Positions 24,777 through 37,700 of a stretch of DNA of 64,000 nucleotides are shown here, one piece after another. The stretch is from positions 310,001 to 374,000 of the forward strand of contig BSDZ01000028.1 of the NCBI GenBank assembly GCA_030268105.1, given 5' to 3'. The stretch is from Volvox africanus. Taxonomy: Eukaryota; Chlorophyta; Chlorophyceae; Chlamydomonadales; Volvocaceae. The notes below the pieces were generated by a model that made no database searches, was not told the DNA's origin, and was given only the letters and a program-made list of their open reading frames with translations. Position 1 is the first letter of the stretch. Every line of letters begins with the position of its first letter. The translations under genes and the position numbers were made by a program.

Positions 24777-27700
24777 TTAAATTCGAGATCCTGATCTAAA
24801 TCCACATTCAGACTCAGATATCGATATATATTTTGGTGTTACCATCGGCATTGCATTACTGTCATCCCGATCAGTAATCTTGGCTGACGATGTCGTTACC
24901 GGAACACCATCAAGATCGTCATCTTCCGGTACGTGCTCAAGCGCCGGTCCCGCGCTACCCCGGCGGCTGCTCATAGCGCGCTTCGATAGTGGAGCTACCG
25001 CCATAATCAAAGGCACAAACAACCCTGACGCTGAGCGAATGTACGATGGCCGCAACCCAGGGCTACCGCCGCCGCCGCTACTGCTGCCGAGGCCTCCGCA
25101 TGTGCCTGTCTCGGCCGTAGCCTTATCTGTTGCGAATGGAGGGAAAGGCGAGGCTCTGGTTGCTTCAGCCGTAACCGCTACTGGAGGAGCTATGAACGCA
25201 CTCAAGCCGCCTGCACCACCACCAGCAGTAAGGCCCTGGCCTTGCGGCAACGGTGGCATATGGGCATGTGCTACAGCTGCAGTGCCCGGCATGCTAGGAC
25301 CACCACCGGCAATGATATGGGAGCTATTGAGGCCTGGCGGAGATGACGTGAGGCCCCCCATGTACGGATATAGGGGCGTGTACTGTCCGTACAAGTCCCG
25401 GAGCAGTCGCGAGCAGGCCGGCTTCTGGCCATCACCTTCCCGACTCCCCGTGGTGCTTGATAGCGGCTGGGGCAATTCCAAGCATCTGACTGCCTGCACT
25501 GGCGCCCAACTGTTGACGCTGGCGGAGGCACTCATGCCGGCGGAGGCGTCCATAGCATCTGAACGTTCGTATTGGGGGGCCTGGGGGCTGCCCGTGGCCC
25601 CTGGGCAACCATTCATCGCCCCCAGGAAGAAGGTGCTGGCCTGAGAGAAGGAAGCTGACCTGCCCGACCAATACATCCTTTTAGGGGTCATGGCAATAGC
25701 AGAACATGAAGACATCATGGTGCTCATCATAGTGTTGGCGCCACCGGTGGTGGAGGTGGGACTGGCGGCAGCGAGGACTGTGGTGCCGATTGTGTCACCA
25801 GCAGCCGCTACGGACTGATGCGTGGCGGCCCAAGCCCCCGAGCCGACAGCATCAGCTCCAGACTCCAGACTCCTCCTATGCCACAGTTCTCCCACCGTCA
25901 TCCCAAGATCCATTGCCGATGCTGTCATTACGCACCACCGCTCCTTTAAATCAGGCGCGGACGCGCCCTTAGTCTCGGTCTGCATTAATGGCCGTTGCCG
26001 CAATGTGTCTTGTGGTGGTGCCCGGAACGCGGACACGTCACCCAACGGTTCAGATTGCGCTGCTGTTGCCCCGTCAGCTCCAGGAGGCAGGGCTCGTGCG
26101 GTATAGGGGCCATCAGGAAGCCTCGCCAGCGCAGCGACATGAAAAGCATGCAGCGCGGCACTTGTCTCACGTGACGATGATGAAAAGTACTGTTTTTGCT
26201 GCCGTTCATGACTAGGCTGTGTATTATTATCGTGTAGCTGTCGCTGAGGTAAATACAAAATCTGCATGCTGTCCGACGCTTGGTAAGAAAGGGAGGATCC
26301 AGAAGCAGTGCAACCGCCACCGCCACCGCCGCAGGCGGCACTGCCCTCGGTCTTCAACCCACATCCGCTTAGCAGGCACGACATTTCGACTGCGGCGCCG
26401 CCAACCTCACGACCAACTGGTTCCAGGGATGAGAGGCGCGGCGGCAAAGAGTACGGCAAGGATATCCCCGCCTCCGCCTCCACCGTATTAGCTGCTTCCA
26501 CACCAAAACCGGCGACGACAGAGTATCCTACACCACCACCTGCTGCAGCAGGCGGAGTGTGAAGTTGCTGTTGTTGATCTGGCTGGTGCTGCTCCACACA
26601 CCCGATGCCGGTGCCGAACCCATCGCAAGGTTGTTGAGAATGTTGTGCTTGCTGAGTTCGGAATAGTGGATGCAGCTGGGGCTGCGGCTTCTGGCGCTGC
26701 AACATCGGCAGGGGCCCTGAGGCGGGGACGTTGTGACGCGCCTTCACGCGTATCCCCAGCTCCCGGACATGCGCCTCAATACCAACCACTGCCACCACCA
26801 CCTCCTGAAGGTAATCAAATAACCAGGAACTATTAATATAGCCATATAAACATCTTACCCATCGCGACGAGGTCGCGAAAGTTTAAAACCAAGCAAGACC
26901 CAGTCATATATCCTAAGTGAAGGTTGTGAAGGTTGTCGCGAGACTAGCTGTGTCTGCGAAAGCGACCTTATAAGGGTTTCTTATTGGCGAACCAATTGCC
27001 AATCCAAATTACCAATCCTTGCAGTTTAGCATGTCCCCCCCCGGCGCCGCACCGTGAAAGAAGGCCTTTGGTCGGGCTCGTGGCGGCAGCACGCCTGGCC
27101 CAGACGCAGCAATGGCGATGGCATATTGGTTGGCCACTCCAGCTTCAGGTTGCCCATCATCACCCCCACCGCCACTTGGGCTGGGAGGGAGGTAAGGATG
27201 CATGTGAGAAGGGTGGGCAGTATTGGAGAAACAGGCATGTCTACTCGACAGCGAAACAAGGGACCGGATCAGTCCGACGCTTGAGACGTGGCAATACGGG
27301 GCGCGAGGGACGCGGGAGGTTGATGCGCCTCCATCCAATGTCACAAAAGGGATGCACAATAGGATGCATCGGAGGAAAAGCGGCGGCTGGACTGCGGCAC
27401 GGCGGGGTAAGCAGGTTTCAACACACATTGGGTCCCAATGGACGGCTCCAGGATGCCCTTAGCACGGATGCCAGTCGGCATTTACCCGGCTCACCGTCGA
27501 GATGCCCAACAAAAGGCGTCTTCCCCGTGTACATCTGCCACAGCAGCACGCCGAAGGAGTACACCTGCGCATGTCCCGATAGGGTTTGAAATGGAGATCA
27601 AGGAGACTACGCTCTCTCTCTCAAAGATAATAGGCAATCGGGGCTAGCAAAGGCAAGAGCGAGAAATATATTCATCATCTTATATATTATCATATATCAC

Positions 27701-30663
27701 TATATTCATCATATCAATAAATTCATCCATCATCTTGTAATATGCACATAATGTAGCCAGATTGTAACCGTAATCGTATAGATTCCTTAAGTTGAGAAGA
27801 AAATCACAATTTCCTGCAATATACGGAGGACAAACGTCCGTGGTTCTGGGGCCGGGCGGCTCCTGTTGGGAAGCAATGGCGTCGGTGTACTTTCCGGAGA
27901 TAGCGCTACAGGCCCGGCTGGGTTTGGGCGTTTCGGTTACTGTTTGGCAGTTGCCATTTGTGGCTGTCAATCGTCAGTGCGTCCTTGCCCTCTCCGTCCC
28001 TGCATTGTTCAACCACGCACCAGTGGGGCTCTAGCGTGTAACGGTGCCGTTTGCAAGGAACGGTCTTTAATACAACCGCTGACCACCACGTGGCACGTGT
28101 TGTCTGTCCCTCCTGGTCCCACCTTCCGCCGCACCCCGTACCCCCTTATTCTCATATCATGCCCGCTATCGCTACGATACTTCAAACTCTCACATCTGAG
28201 CTTTTGTACAGCCGGTTGTCCAAATACTCCCCGGCCATGTATGGCACGGTACCCCAGTCACTGGTGGCTACAAACTCCTGCTGACTGCACATTCGAGACA
28301 ACCCAAAGTCGGCCACCTGCAAGGAACGAAGTCACCCATTCAGAGTAGGAAAGGAGCATGCAAGGCAACAAAGGGAAATTTCGAAAGCCGAAAGGTATCC
28401 TGTTGCTGATGATCTGCAGAAATCGCCGGTAGTTGTTCGCTGTCCTTGCCAATCGCAATCCGTACTTGATCCTTAGCTCCTCAAGCGTTCACTTTGGGTG
28501 CTGACAGATAACCATTTTAACATTACCGCGGAAAATGCTGAAGAAGTTTATGGATGGTCTGGCGCGCTTTCCGACACAATTCATGATATCTTTACGCAGC
28601 TGTTGCTCTAATGGACTCGACCCACCCCTCCGTGCCATTGTACGTGCATTCCACGTATACTGCCTACTACCTTGGCCACAAAGCCGCGCGAGTCAACACG
28701 ACTGCTCTTCAGCAGCACGTTCCCCGGCTTCAGATCTCCGTGAATGATGCCGAGGGAGTGCAGGTGGCACATGCCCTGTGCAATCTGCAGGGATGGCGAA
28801 CCCGGGGAATACGGGAGTGAGGTCTGGAACTATCACCTGTAAATAGCACCAAGAATGTGAGATGCAGAAACAGGTGCTGGTGCGGTAGGGTGGTTGTGAA
28901 ACAGTGTGGTCCACACGGACGAAGGAGGCGAGAAGGGAATGCAGAAGATAGAAAAGCAGTGGGTTGGTCCAGTCCAGTAAGTTCGGAGGAGGGGAGTGGG
29001 TTCTGATCTGGGTCAAGCATTGCTTGCACGACGTTTCATCAACTTTCGAGTTACCCTCTCGAAATATCAGGCGAATTATAAACCCAGGCTTGGTAATACC
29101 AGTGGCACTATATTGAGGCCACCCTGCAGATCACGACACGGAAGCACAGAATAGGAAGATGCCTTCGCAATTCCATACCATAAGCCTGTCACACTTCCGG
29201 TACCGCCCAAACGTGGTTATTGACACACCTCTCGTGCTGTCCGCAACAGCGCCCGCAGCGCCCAGGTCCGAGACCGCCCCGGCATCCCAGGTCCCGGCGA
29301 TTGCGTGCGGAAGACACCATCTCTGATTGCGCTGAGCAGGGTGCCCTCGTCGCACCACTCGCAGACGATCTGCATGACGTACTTGCCAGGTGCCGCACCC
29401 AGCTGTTTCAGAACATCCAGACAGTCCACCGCTCGGCCACCAAGATGCCTAATCTGAGAGTCCTCGAAGCTGTCAATAGCCGTGACGACTGAAAATTGCT
29501 CACCGTCACTCAGCTCCGTCTTCGTGTGCGTGATATCCTCTGGTGCACGCAGACACGTGGCGCTTTTGGGACGTGCTGATGACATCAGATCGCAGGTGTG
29601 GTGCGCAATCATGCCATCAAAGCTTTCATCTAGTTGGCACATTGAGCATTCAAATGTTTGCACGAGGAATGGGTGCGCCAGCATCTTGGCCACAATGGCC
29701 TCCATGAAGGCCACTGGCACGTTTACTGCGTCGGTGACCAGCCACTTTACGGCCACGGTGCAACCAGTTCGCCATTGAGCTGCAAATTTATAAATGGTAG
29801 GCCGGCGGCAATATGAACGCAAAACGCGAAGGTGTCAAGCGAACGTCTGTTATTTTCAAATAAGGAAGAAACCGGCATTGATAATCGGATGATAAAAATT
29901 TCAATAAATATAAGACTCGTTTACAGTTGCTTCCACGATAACCTCGTTGCAGATGCCATAGGAACTCCGCGCCCAAGCACGAAGCACGCAACTGAAAGGA
30001 GCGACGAGGGGCCTACCTTTAACTACAGCTCCCTGAGCACCTTGTCCAACCCAGTTAGCTGATGATACAGAGCCTATAAGCTGGGCGATTGTGGTGTTAC
30101 GCAGGCCGCGTGCTGGCGATTTATGACTCGTCGCGTTCCAAGAAGCCGCACCGAGAATGCTGGCACTGTGGCCCCCAATCGATGGAAGATTATCCAAATT
30201 TGGGCTGTCTGGCATTTGGAACAGCTTGGAAAAAGAGCCGCGATTCGCAAAACGGAAGGGGTTCGGTAGGAGAACCTCAAGCTCCGGTCGGCTGCTCAAG
30301 TCGCTAAAAGGCGCGGGCAAGTAAAGCGACTCTATTGCTGCTGTGGCGTCGATTGCGACTGTAGCATTGGCATTTAACGCCACGCAGTTGCCAATAAGGG
30401 CGCCATGGTTGCCAGTGTCCGGAAAACCTTCCACTATCTCCTTGCAATTTCGTGCCGCATTTGAAGCGTTAATAGTTGATGTTGATTTAGAGTCAGCATA
30501 AGTACACCAGTAATCACGTTTTTGCGTCACAGTTTCGTTCAGTGTTGGGGCATCTCTCGCTTCACCGATGAAGCAGCAGCGCAGCGACCACATACGAAAT
30601 TTCAATACAGTAGCCACCTCCGCGACGTTTTTGGCCCCCACAAGGGCAGGGCTCCATAAATTT
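24777..30663 (-). CDS. Protein kinase with long low-complexity C-terminal tail (5' end not found)
   Basis: Seven predicted exons on the minus strand: 30017-30663, 29229-29779, 28671-28784, 28194-28316, 27495-27564, 27053-27180 and 24777-26804. All introns are GT-AG and every phase matches. Motifs appear in kinase order: glycine loop GQGAQGAVVK (end of exon 1 here), VAVKW, hinge VCEWCDEGTLLSAI, catalytic loop HGDLKPGN, DFGLSR, GTVPYMAGEYL, DVYSFGVLLWQM, LEWP and RPSFTEVV. The catalytic loop has HGD in place of HRD and the APE motif reads AGE. The DFG Asp, VAVK Lys and HGD Asp are kept, so it is likely active. The last exon adds about 665 residues rich in Ser, Gly, Ala, Pro and Gln with no domain, then a stop. 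The N-terminal exon has no in-frame ATG at its start and is preceded by an acceptor (TTGATTCAG), so upstream exons are missing or lie across the retroelement debris at 31.4 kb. The family resembles volvocine Ser/Thr or TKL-like kinases; the substrate is unknown. Confidence 0.88.
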
Positions 30664-31400
30664 CTGAATCAAAAATAGTTAAGCATAGATAGCCAAATTC
30701 CATATACCAAGACAGTGTCACAATAAAGCACGGTAATCAACAGAGATCATTCCAAATGATATGCTTTGACATGATCTGCAGAGTATGCGGGTACGACAAT
30801 GCAAAAAATCCTGGAAGTATCATACGTGGGAGGTAGTTGGCATTGTGAATGGGCAGCAAGGAAAGACCTTAATATCAGTTCAGGTTTACCCTGCGCAGTC
30901 TTGCCACGGGTATCTGTGGCCGCTGAGGAACTCAGGCCTGTGCGCAGGTAACGTCATTGGTTTTTGTTCCCTACAAAACCAAGGGCCAGCTCCTCATGTA
31001 AAATGCGCATGATATAGTGGCGATACAGTAGACCAGCAAAGCTTGAACCCTACTACTCTGAGGATGTGGGTTAGTTCTGCTGCAACACTGACCCTGGCCG
31101 CCCGTCGATGCCGATCCGCAGCATCCGTGTGCCTCTTCTAGCCCAGACGCTGCGTCCGGGGTGAAGTTGGATTGCGGCTCCCAACCATTATGCTCCGACG
31201 AGTAACTGGCGTACGGCCTCGAAACACTTCCCATGTGCCAGTTAAGGAGGCTGTTCTGGATTTACTCAATCACGATTACCGATCTACGCTGCCTACGTAC
31301 TCTGCTGACGCCCGGTACACAATCCACTCTCAAGTTAATGATCTTCGCTTTCGATTTGATATGTGGTTACAACCCAACCCTAATATAACCACCATCAGGT
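30664..31400. other. Unassigned stretch between kinase and retroelement debris
   Basis: No motif was recognised. A minus-strand frame at 30,971-31,234 and a plus-strand frame at 31,172-31,513 are open but unfamiliar. The minus frame could hold N-terminal kinase exons; no splice join could be supported. Confidence 0.4.
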
Positions 31401-31411
31401 CATGGTTCCAA

Positions 31412-32010
31412 CGATGGATGAGGGACAATGCCACTCATCAGGATATTGCAAAGTTTTACAATGGCCCTTTGGCAGGTTATCCGGGTGTCACACGTCGTCT
31501 GGGGCAACAATAGTTGACTGCGACAAAATACTGGTGGCCGCGCATGTCGTTGGAAGTTGGGATGTTGAGAACTTCATCTTACGCTGAAGTGGGTGCCCAC
31601 AGAACAAGTCTTGGAAATCCCTGTCCTTAGATTTTGTTGTTGCATTTCTCAAGACTGAGGGAGGATACAATTTTGTTTTGATTGTGAATGACCGCCTGAC
31701 TAAAATGGTGCACCTTGCGCTTATCACATCCTCCTCCACTGCAGAGCATGCTGAGCGGTTACCTTTTGACGACGTCATCATGCACGGCGCCCCTAAGAAT
31801 GTGATGTCTGACCGTAGTCCACAAGTTTGGGCTGAAGTCTGGGGAGCCCTTGGCGACGGATACTGATGCGGGTGAATCTGTCAACGTTTTACCACCGACA
31901 GACAAACCGAACGTACGAATCACACTGTGGGCAATGTTTTGCAGGATTTCTCTGGCCGCACGATAACCTGTGGGCTGGGATATGGACTTGTCCGGTACGG
32001 AAGTTTACGC
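31412..32010 (+). pseudogene. Decayed Ty3/Gypsy-type integrase
   Basis: Fragments of a retrotransposon integrase occur in the right order but in shifting frames. There is a zinc-binding-like piece (GPLAGYPGVTRRL, then KYWWPRM in another frame). The catalytic core follows: LDFVV, then VNDRLTKMVHLA, then MHGAPKNVMSDR. Last comes a core end split between frames (LSTFYHRQTN and QTERTNHTVGNVLQDF). At least three frame breaks and a stop are needed to read through, so it is inactive. No LTR, reverse transcriptase or primer-binding site was recognised nearby. It points away from the kinase and lies where that gene's 5' exons would be expected. Confidence 0.85.
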
Positions 32011-32499
32011 TGAACAACATCGTGGATCGCTCAACAGTTCTATCTTCCCGTGTGCTCAAGTCGCAGAATGTCAAAAATGAGGCGGAGATGCTGCAGGTGC
32101 TCCTCCAGCGTCCTCGATCAGACCAGGATATCGTCCAGGTAACCGACTCATCAACGGACAGGTCTAGGGTCACATTTAGATATGAGCACATATTTGCCAT
32201 GGAATCCATATCGATCAGCTTGCAGGATGTGAACGCCATGTGCAGTGTTTCAGTTCTGCAATATATATGTATGCATGTTTCACTTCAAGACATGCAGGCA
32301 CATTGCCTTGTACCGTGGCAAGTGCGTGCATTAACGACGGTAATATATCAGGACGCACGTGGAAAGTTCTGGCCGACAGTATTCAAATCGATGCGGGAGA
32401 TTACATCTTCCAAATCTTAGGTTTGTGATGGATCACGCATGCACAAGCAGTCCGGAGTGTTTGTGCGAATCCGCACCTTAATTGCACTTTGAGTGTGTG

Positions 32500-32790
32500 A
32501 GCACCTCAAAGTCTGCAATGCAAACAAGCACCATGCGTGTCTGGATGCATGAAGATACATAGATAGGCTGCAGCTGCAGTTCATTCTGAAAAGAAACACA
32601 TGCAACGAAGCTTGTATGCACGAGCACACAGGTAGGTGACAGCAGAGTAAAGCCGCCAAGGACAGGACCACAGGGACCACAGGCACCACATCAATATAGA
32701 TAGCCAAGGTGCCATGCATGTGCATGTGACACCACCTTGTGCAGTTGCAGCTCTTTCTGCTGCTAGCTAGATGTATGCATGTGTGATCTA
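32500..32790 (+). repeat. Solitary degenerate copy of part of the tRNA array unit
   Basis: About 290 bp resembles the array segment that follows tRNA-Ser(AGA) (for example 1350-1640): shared strings include GCGTGTCTGGATGCA, CAGCTGCAGTTCATTCTGAA and GACAAGGACAGGACCACAG with scattered changes and indels. It lacks the tRNA genes. It is followed by the dispersed TG...CA element in inverted orientation, so the neighbour order partly mirrors the array. Confidence 0.85.
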
Positions 32791-32853
32791 TTATATATCT
32801 TGATTTTATTTATATGCACGTGTATATGTAAACAAACATATGGATATTACACG

Positions 32854-33187
32854 TGTTCAGGCACGACTGTTATGGCACGACTAATATGCCCCTGGAGTTC
32901 CAGGTTGTACCCCGACCGAGATTCCTAAAGTTAAGGGTAGGGTGTCCCCATGTCGATGGACGGTGACGACCCCAATTAAAGTGACTTGCGAGCTGACCAG
33001 TAGCGGAGTTGACGCCTTAGTTGATTCGGCAGATTCCGCTGGATGCTGGTGGTGGGTGCTGAACCTGGGAAAACCACTGATTTCAGAGAAGTCGGCATGG
33101 GAGACTGGATGAGGGTGCCCCGAAACACCGGGGAAGGTAGGGACTGCCAGGTTAGTGGCCACGGGTGATGTACCCCCCTATCCTACA
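32854..33187 (-). mobile_element. Dispersed TG...CA element, second stand-alone copy
   Basis: 334 bp, closely similar to 21,456-21,800 and with the same ends (TGTTCAGGCACG ... CCTATCCTACA). It lacks an ~11-bp stretch after CCCGACCGAGA. Flanks are ATTACACG and CACATATATA; no duplication is evident. Confidence 0.75.
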
Positions 33188-33425
33188 CACATATATAGAT
33201 GATGGGAGGGAGGACCAGGCTTTTTGCTTGGGAGGCAGTGGAGGTGTAGGAGGCGGGGATTCTTGCTTTTAGGGAGGTAGGGGTGCTCTCTTGCCCTCTT
33301 CGTCTGGCAGCTGGTGGGGTTGGCTGAGGCTCTGTTCCTTTGAGTAGCCAGGCTTGAGGCTCGTGAGGTCTGCGTGCCTTTGCTGGCTGAGCGAGGGGAG
33401 GAGTGCACAGCAGGACGAATAGACT

Positions 33426-33513
33426 AAGCCGTGTGTTCCCCCCTGCGCTGTGGTTCGGCCAGGTAAGGGCCCCCGGTGCTTGTCCTTTCAGGGCAAGTCG
33501 CCCACAGTGTAAC
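33426..33513 (+). repeat. Dispersed ~90 bp repeat, copy 1
   Basis: Shares GCCGTGTG, CCCCCCTGCGCTGTGG, GGGCCCCCGGTGCTTGTCCTT and AAGTCGCCCACA with 61,878-61,976 inside the second kinase gene. Function unknown; probably a mobile-element fragment. Confidence 0.75.
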
Positions 33514-33519
33514 ACCCAT

Positions 33520-34720
33520 TCATATAGATAATGGGTGCGGTATTACATACACGCCTACATCCTATGAAAACGCGTGTTAAAATGTGTGGAATACATACGA
33601 GTTGGGCCATAGTTAGTCGCAACTATGATGCCAAAATTTACGTGCAAGCACATAAGTGGCATTTTTGCACGTATATAATCCGCCACATATTCAAGGGAGC
33701 TTGCCGTATGTAGGTAGGTCGTGTCCAATACAGCGCCCGTGATGATACAGCGGTTGGCGTGGAATGCTACCTGAGGAATACTGGGGAATGCTACCTGAGA
33801 AGGGGTTCATTCTTAATATGAAGGGGTGAAAGGGCCCCCAAGATTTCGTTACCGTGCTGGCGATTTCTTCAGATCACTGAGTCAGACCCAATAATCACTC
33901 GCTCGCTCGAGCATAATCATATGCCCTCTGATGTGGACGATCACGCGTCATTAATCTGGAGCAATAGTATACATGATTGTGCAAGGAGACCTGCACAATG
34001 AATAAATCTCCCAGGCAGCAGCCATCCATGCATGATGGAAACCAAGATGCATTAGTCGCCCAGACGTACACGTGTGGGGGAGACACTGCGGCATTGCACA
34101 GTAAGGAAGCCAAATAATATGACCACATAGAACTGTGCCTCCTTGCTTTTTGAATCACCGCATCCATTTGTTAGCAAGGCAGTCACAAGAGCATGCAGTA
34201 GCAGTAGCAGCAGTAGTAGTAGTAGCAGCAGGAGCAGTAACAGCAGCCAGGCACACCACAGCCATCCAGTGCACATAAATTCGTTCATAAGATAGTATGC
34301 GTGCACGCCGTACAAAAAATCACATGCCCTACACTCAAATATGTGGAAGATATACAATTCATTCCATCACCAGCTGATCCCCACAGGGCCGCTGGTGAGC
34401 GCCAAAGTGACAACTTTGATGGATAAAGGCCCCCGGTGCTGGACTCCCAACAAGGTTTATGGGACTCAACCTTGTCGCCATGCACCGCCGCCACCTCCAT
34501 CAATGTGCCATGCTACACCCATAGCACATTCCCATCCATGGCCGCTGAGGCCCCGCACTCCGCCACATCCATGATGATGAGCGAGTATCGCGGCCTTATC
34601 TAATTTCTTTCACCTGCTGAACGGCGCCGATACAGGAGCACGATGCACGAGGAGCAGGAGCAGCAGGTAGGAGGAGCAGCGCAAAACATCACTACCACCG
34701 CGGACCGCCGCCTTCATCTT
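33520..34720. other. Intergenic, no gene recognised
   Basis: Downstream of the hydrolase stop codon (minus strand), so part may be its 3' UTR. It contains a GCA/GTA trinucleotide run at 34,194-34,250 and a 21-nt string at 33,881-33,901 that resembles part of tRNA-Ser. No recognisable exon was found. Confidence 0.55.
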
Positions 34721-34721
34721 C

Positions 34722-37700
34722 TCAAACGTAGGCATCTGCGGCATGAGCCAACGCCTCCTCTGCTTCGACGAAAGTTTTCTGGTTGCCCTTACTAACCACG
34801 AGGGCTTCTGTTGCTCTTAATTTTTCGATGGACACCGCCACCTTCGCACTGTCAGAGTCGCCCCCAGCAGCGTGTAGCTGTACAACGCTCTCAACGAACT
34901 GCACGATAACGTCCATCATCCAGGATTTCCCTGTCCAACCCTGTAGCCATCCCAGGTGCCCCCCTCGGCCCGTTACGGCCAGAAGGACATGTGGATTAGA
35001 GGCGGCAGCGTCCTCGGCATATTGCAGCAGGGAGGGGTCAATGATTGGGTCATCTCTGGCCGAGAGGCAGAGCAGCGGCGTCCGGACATTCTGTAATAAG
35101 TCATTCACGAGAAAGGTGGTTAACTTCTTAGCCCCAACGACTTAGTACAACCAGGCAGGGCCGAAGAACTGCAAGAGTATCAGGACTCAGGAATTATACT
35201 TGACAATCCAGCTGCTTGAAATTTTTGCCAACGGCGGTTTGGCGTCTCGTGATGTTTCCAAATCACTTGTGCAATGCTCAACAGTTGATGTGATTTAACC
35301 AGTTAATGCATAAACGAGCTACTGTATGAAAGACAGGTAAAAAAATACAGGCAGCATCACTCACTACTCCCCACATATGCAGGTATCTCGCTGTCGCTAC
35401 CGCCTGTTGCACTCACCATTAACGCCTCTCGACAGTTATTGTGGCGATAATACTCGTCCAGGTCATCGTGGCCGCTAATGGGCAGCATCAGCGCCCGCTC
35501 GAAATCTCGAATGGTGTTGCACGCGAGGACCTCGTTAAAGTCCACCTTGGGTAAGGGTTTAATTCCAGGGACATACCTCACGGATACGTGATTTAACTCA
35601 AAAATCTCACCTGACCAAACCTCCCAATTTATTCCTTATGGAAAAGCCGTGCTAGTCGCATCCCCTAACTATCGGCCCTCACTATCAGGTCAGCTGGCTT
35701 GGCAATGGTTGGGGGCTAGGGACCGATGAAGGTGTCACACCACCGATGTAGGTGTGGTCCGCCGCATGGCTACGCACAGGCCAGCCCCTGGTTGGGGCTA
35801 ACGCACTTGGCGCGAACACATTTGAGCATGGTGATGGATGGGATACTCTATCTGACTGTTTAAATAACCGCTGCTAAACTTTGAGGACGGCGAGCGACTT
35901 ACAAGCAATCCGTGTGCCGCGCAGATGGCGTGCACCTCGGGCAGTCTGCGGCGTAGCAGCTTGTGTAGGGCCGCCGTGATGATCCGATCCGCCATGGGCC
36001 GGCTGGACACCAGGTGCCGAGTGCCTGAATACGAGTATGTAACGGTGAAGTTTGAAAGCGGTCACAGGGAAGAAGCTGGCGTCCGTCTGAGGACCTTGGT
36101 TGGATAGATTGCGTTCATATGTCAGTGGCGAACCAGGAGCGATGTGATCAGATACGATGTGCGAAGCCAAACTTCGCGCTGCTCAACGTAACAGAAGTGG
36201 GTTGAGTGGCCAACGTCATTTATCGTAAAAAGGGCAGCAGATGGAGCGAGCCGGGGCAAAGTCGGGGTTAGAAAAAGGCGAAAAAGCGGCATCCGGAAGC
36301 CGACAATCAAAGCTTGTGAGAGAGCACCGCGTGCATACATGTGTGCATATCCGCGCATTTTCCTCAGGCATGCCTTCAACGCAAGCAGCCCTGCCCTTAT
36401 GCCGCACCTTCAATTAAGTCGTATCCATTGCTGACGCTGACTGCCGCTGCCAATAAATTCTTGGGGTCCTCCTCCAACCTCTCCGTATCCCCCCGAGGGT
36501 CCCTCTCCCCATTTAAAGGCCCCTCGGGGCTGGTGTTTGCGGTGTGGCGCGAGCTGGCCGGAGGATGCTCCCCCAGGAACTTCACCAGCACATTTGAGCC
36601 CATAGAGAAGCCCACCTGAAAGGAGAAGCGGGAATTCCTTCACCCCGCAGTATCCTATGTTTAGAAAGCTCCAAATAAGCCCAACATGCAGATTCATTAT
36701 GATTCCTATACATGGTTTAGAATTATAATGTATAAAACTTGCGCTTAACATGGCTTTAACTAAAAGCTTTGCTTTCAGTTAAAGTAGAGCAAAATATTAT
36801 CAATAGCACTGTTTGCCGACGCAAGCGCTAAATGTGGTCACAGCTTCTAACAAGATGGAAAAATCAAGCGCCCCAAAACTAACTGATAGGAGTGTGAGGT
36901 GGGGCTGAGGGAGCTGCTTGGTGGCGGAGTGCGTGGGGACCGTATGCACACACACGCACACAGCCCATCGCGGGTGAATTAGGCGGCACGAAACCATCAC
37001 GGCCGCAATATCAGGTACCGGTCTCACATCATAACACAATTGATTCCGCATTCACGCGAAAGCAGAGGACAAAATAAAAGGTTGAAGAGGAAATGCTTTA
37101 CTCGGTTGCTCATACCGCCATCATTAGCGCCCGTGGTCGAGCTGCTCGGATGTGTTGGAGCACCACATGGAAATCCTCCGTATCCGCGTGCTGTGGGAAA
37201 GCCTTGCGTGTGCGACGGAGCGCCTCCAGGTCGGGCTTGGCGACAGGGGCGGCGGCAGCGTGGATGCAGGCAGGCTGCAGGCTACTGAGACATCCTGTCG
37301 GGGTTTCTGGGTGACTCGCTTCACTTGTCTGTGTCACCTCCCCCCCGTCGGTGGCGATGATCGTGACGGTGGTAACTGCTGTTGGTGGCGACGTCGGCGG
37401 GGAAAGGTCAAGCGCCGCCACCGTGGCGGCAGCATCAGACGAGATAGTCGAAACAGCGGGCGGCAGAGGTGATGATGGCAAAGGCGCACTGGCGGCGGCA
37501 GCACATGCAGCGCCGGTGGCCCCTGTGTGCCCTCCGCCGGCAGCTGTTACGGCCGGACCCATCGCCTTGCCACAGCTTTCCTTCGGCGAAGCAACGCCCG
37601 TCGAAGGCGGCGGGGCCACTGGCAGCAGCGAGCTATCGCCGTGGCCGCGCCGTACATACAGCACGCTCCGCCATCCCCGCTTCATACACTCCTCCGCCAG

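Noticed and set aside
24880..25644. 254-codon + strand frame
   Set aside because: It is the antisense shadow of the kinase tail exon, whose frame joins the kinase domain in phase.
31172..31440. Plus-strand frame upstream of the integrase debris as part of the Gypsy polyprotein
   Set aside because: No reverse transcriptase or RNase H motif could be recognised in it; only the zinc-binding-like and core pieces further right support integrase.
34194..34250. GCA/GTA trinucleotide tract as a coding poly-Ser or poly-Leu exon
   Set aside because: The surrounding frames lack any recognisable domain or splice chain; treated as a microsatellite.
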